Positions 61,901-64,000 of a DNA stretch of 64,000 bases are shown here, piece by piece. The notes beneath the pieces are model-generated. The model was not told where the DNA came from. It did no database searches and worked only from the letters and a program-made list of their open reading frames with translations. A program made the position numbers and the translations under genes. Numbering within the stretch: the stretch's first letter is position 1; the number at the start of each line of letters is the position of its first letter. Source of the DNA: Asparagopsis taxiformis (taxonomy: Eukaryota > Rhodophyta > Florideophyceae > Bonnemaisoniales > Bonnemaisoniaceae). The stretch spans positions 1 through 64,000 of the forward strand of contig JALQPE010000603.1 of assembly GCA_030407315.1 (NCBI GenBank). The letters are read 5' to 3'.

Positions 61901-62686
61901 TTTCAATACTTTCTGAAGCAATTTGATATGCTTCATCTTCTCTTTCATCACTACTATCCCTTTTACTAGACTTTATGCAGTCCAGAATGGGTCCGGTCTG
62001 TATATCCCTTTCCGCCCATGTGCTCGGTAGCACGACTCGTACCGATGTAGTACAATGAGCTCTACGGCTACTAGACAGTCCTGGAGACATCTTTCCAAGC
62101 CTACAGCCGCTTTTTGTTCCATCTATTTCACACGTTGTATCCATGCTTTGTGGGAAACATGTTTTCAGAATGAACGGTAAAATGACTTTCCTCATGTACG
62201 AGTCGCTAGGTGCTTGATCCGAAATATCCTGCTTGAAATTAGACATCTCACGCATACCTTCATAGTCCTTGCGTTTCATCCGTAGCGTTCCACTAAGCAA
62301 TACTATTGCAGAGAATACTGGCCAGGTCAGCAGTTTATCCACAAGTCCGCGGTCATCTTCCGATGCCTCTTCTCCGTCGTGGTCATCACAGCTCTCGGCC
62401 GAGCTTTCCTCAGAGCCTATCGTTTCTTCTTCTCTGGTAACTTTTCCAGCCTCAAAAAATGCAATGTGCTCTTCTCCATTGCCACTAGAAATATTCTCGT
62501 CTTCAGCAGTTGCTTTTCCGACGTTTTCGTCCGGTATATCGGCGTGAACCTCGAATGTTTCGTTCGAAACTAGCGGGGTTTCCCATTTTCGTGCCTTGTC
62601 CCACTTTCGTATGGGATTGACAATGATTCAAACCTTCTCCGGGTTCTTCGAGGTGTACCTTTCTTCCGAACAGCTGTTCGTTTCAT
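58981..62686 (-). pseudogene. Tnp2-like transposase gene, copy B, two frame breaks
   Basis: The likely ATG is at 62686-62684 and begins MKRTAVRKKGTPRRTRRRF, a basic N-terminus like that of copy A. The frame changes near 62570-62610, then an acidic stretch (EEETIGSEESSAESCDDHD) leads into the large block ending at 60177. The core carries FLDPVGFIGDYPAVSHTLDV and TPCHSCIF (D-x-P-A and C-x2-C, near 60815-60915), the Tnp2-like pattern, and YRSAVVAPDHLLSGLAQD, shared with copy A. One base shift near 60180-60215 joins the last block: IDGLESSRRF, KPNLHRLIEFCVHTLPAFG, LLFERMHQPLERGVRN, and the conserved end TREEGYPPRSA. Only two breaks over 3.7 kb make this the better-preserved copy. As a DNA transposase it would act in the nucleus on element ends, which I could not identify for this copy. 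Confidence 0.78.
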
Positions 62687-64000
62687 CTCTTCTCTTTGGA
62701 TTCGAGACAACCTTGCACAAATTGTGGATTAGTGTCAACTAGTAGGCAACTAATAAGATGGTATCCGTCTCTTTTTAACCAGGCCACTGTAATAGTTTAT
62801 GGTACCTATATTTTCTTACCGTTACATCTTATCGAAAACTTCACACTGACTAGTGTCCTACCTAACTCAAGGAACAGGTGACTTGATTTCCCATGCTGGG
62901 TTCTTCAGCGAGCTTTCATGATTCCAACGATTCCTGCTTCCTTTTCTGAATGAAACACACGAATCATTTACAATTTAGCTTCAGTACATGGTATAATAGG
63001 CCTCATTAGTAATCTTGTTATGGTAATAAACTATATATAGATGAGAACACGGTTGCAATTCTCTTTCGGATTGTCTACTACTCTAATTTACAGCATTTAT
63101 TAGATGTTTCTCCTTCAGTATGCAGCTAAACATCATTACCAAGACTTTTAGGTTGGTTTGACATTGCATAGGGGCATGATTTCAATTACTGCTATTTTAT
63201 CACTTCCAGAAAATTTGACAGATCATCCGCTGCCAAATCATCTGCCACATCATCGTCTGCCAAATCATCTGCCTTCCAGTTACGACGAGTTTATCATGGG
63301 TGGATGAGCTGTCTATTTAAGGCTATTGACGCGCGACGTATAGGACCATTTCATCATCCGGGTATCATGAAGATGACAGGTAAGGCTGGTACGTTGTCGA
63401 GTAGGTATCTTTCCCCTCTCTCATTTCTTTCCACATGTTTTCCATGGAAGACAGTGCACTAACCATGAGTATCGTTCTTCACTGATCCTATTCTAGTCTA
63501 TTGATTTGAATGGTTTCTGGCATATGTATTGCTTAAGCAATGCATATGCCAGAAACCATTCGAATCAATAGACTAGAATAGGATCAGTTTTCGTCATTCC
63601 AACCTACAACCAATACCGTTGCACGCAAAAATAGTTCAATGATGGTAAGTTTGTTCATTCCATTCATACTCATGTTCTTCTCATCCTTTACAATACTTTT
63701 CTATATCCGATTGCTAACCAGTTGCAAATCATCTGTAATGGTGTTTATTTCCCTCCTGTCTGAACATCACATGTAGTTTTGAAACAGCAAGGAACTCGAT
63801 TTGCTTGCACAATAGTCCTGGTTGTAGAGATAGTAAGATTTTAGATACGATAGTTCGATTTTATGAGTAGTCTAGTCTAATGATAGAACTGAAACAATCC
63901 TTCAGGCATCGTTGTCCTTGCTACATAAAAGTTCTGACATCCTTTTAGATCACACTTGGTTATCCCTATACACTTCTATGAAGACCACCGAGAGAGATAC
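62687..64000. other. Right end of the window without a supported gene
   Basis: AT-rich, only short frames. A 15-bp motif (TGCCAAATCATC and variants) is repeated three times at 63231-63272. A TATATATAG lies at about 63031. The main feature is the palindrome at 63481-63588. Confidence 0.55.
63481..63588. repeat. 108-bp near-perfect palindrome (54-bp arms)
   Basis: Arms starting ACTGATCCTATTCTAG meet at GCTTAAGC without a loop. Only two positions mismatch, both T in the left arm where the inverse of the right arm has C, so both would still pair as G-U in RNA. Confidence 0.95.

Noticed and set aside
58981..62686. Calling copy B a standard CACTA transposase
   Set aside because: The D-x-P-A and C-x2-C motifs fit the Tnp2-like class in general, but I found no CACTA termini and cannot separate CACTA from KDZ-like families without a search.

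Overview
The window is eukaryotic, repeat-rich DNA. It holds a complete copia-type and a large gypsy-type LTR retrotransposon, large single-exon genes with very few introns, chromatin-type domains (SET, chromodomain) and many perfect inverted repeats. A compact red macroalgal genome (Rhodophyta) is my best guess. That is an inference from overall style, not from a marker gene.

The main content is a set of related genes built from a ParB/Srx-like module (motif DG-x-H-R). I call the ParB-dioxygenase fusions POD-A, POD-B and POD-C. Layout: (1) 1-4.8 kb: an intact copia element with 102-bp LTRs and GTTAG target duplications, inserted in the last codons of a gene. (2) 5.2-6.3 kb: a minisatellite and a shortened relative of the 11-14 kb transposase-like gene. 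(3) 7.8-14.5 kb, plus strand: a ParB-DNA methyltransferase fusion followed by a DUF7869-like transposase-like gene and its probable last exon, with a dense TGTAAG array between them. (4) 14.5-17.6 kb: a copia integrase remnant, then DNA with no gene I can support. (5) 17.6-27.1 kb, minus strand: a broken Tnp2-like transposase gene (copy A), then POD-A, which lies alone between inverted repeats of over 110 bp. (6) 27.6-36.9 kb, mostly plus strand: a ParB relative without its key motif, two unrecognised genes, a ParB gene, and 18 bp after it a DNA methyltransferase that runs, through one frame break, into a SET domain. (7) 37.6-62.7 kb, minus strand: POD-B, POD-C (broken) and Tnp2-like copy B. 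POD-B and POD-C were neighbours until a 13.3-kb gypsy element (41298-54569, GGTAG target duplications) inserted between them. (8) 62.7-64 kb: no gene seen, one 108-bp palindrome.

How the parts may work together: ParB-like modules bind DNA or act on DNA ends in their known families. Here they are joined either to a methyltransferase that adds a methyl group to an amino base, or to an Fe(II)/2-oxoglutarate oxygenase of the chemical class that oxidises methylated bases. A SET domain adds a possible histone link. The Tnp2-like gene sits next to a POD gene twice. This looks like a transposon-borne system for modifying DNA or chromatin, parallel to but distinct from the fungal TET/JBP dioxygenases carried with KDZ transposons. 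Nine copies of a palindrome (AATAATACC-S-GGTATTATT), in tandem pairs or triples, lie only between 31.4 and 58.7 kb and border POD-B and the promoter side of POD-C. They are candidate binding sites. Domain calls rest on motifs read by eye; enzymatic roles are inferred.
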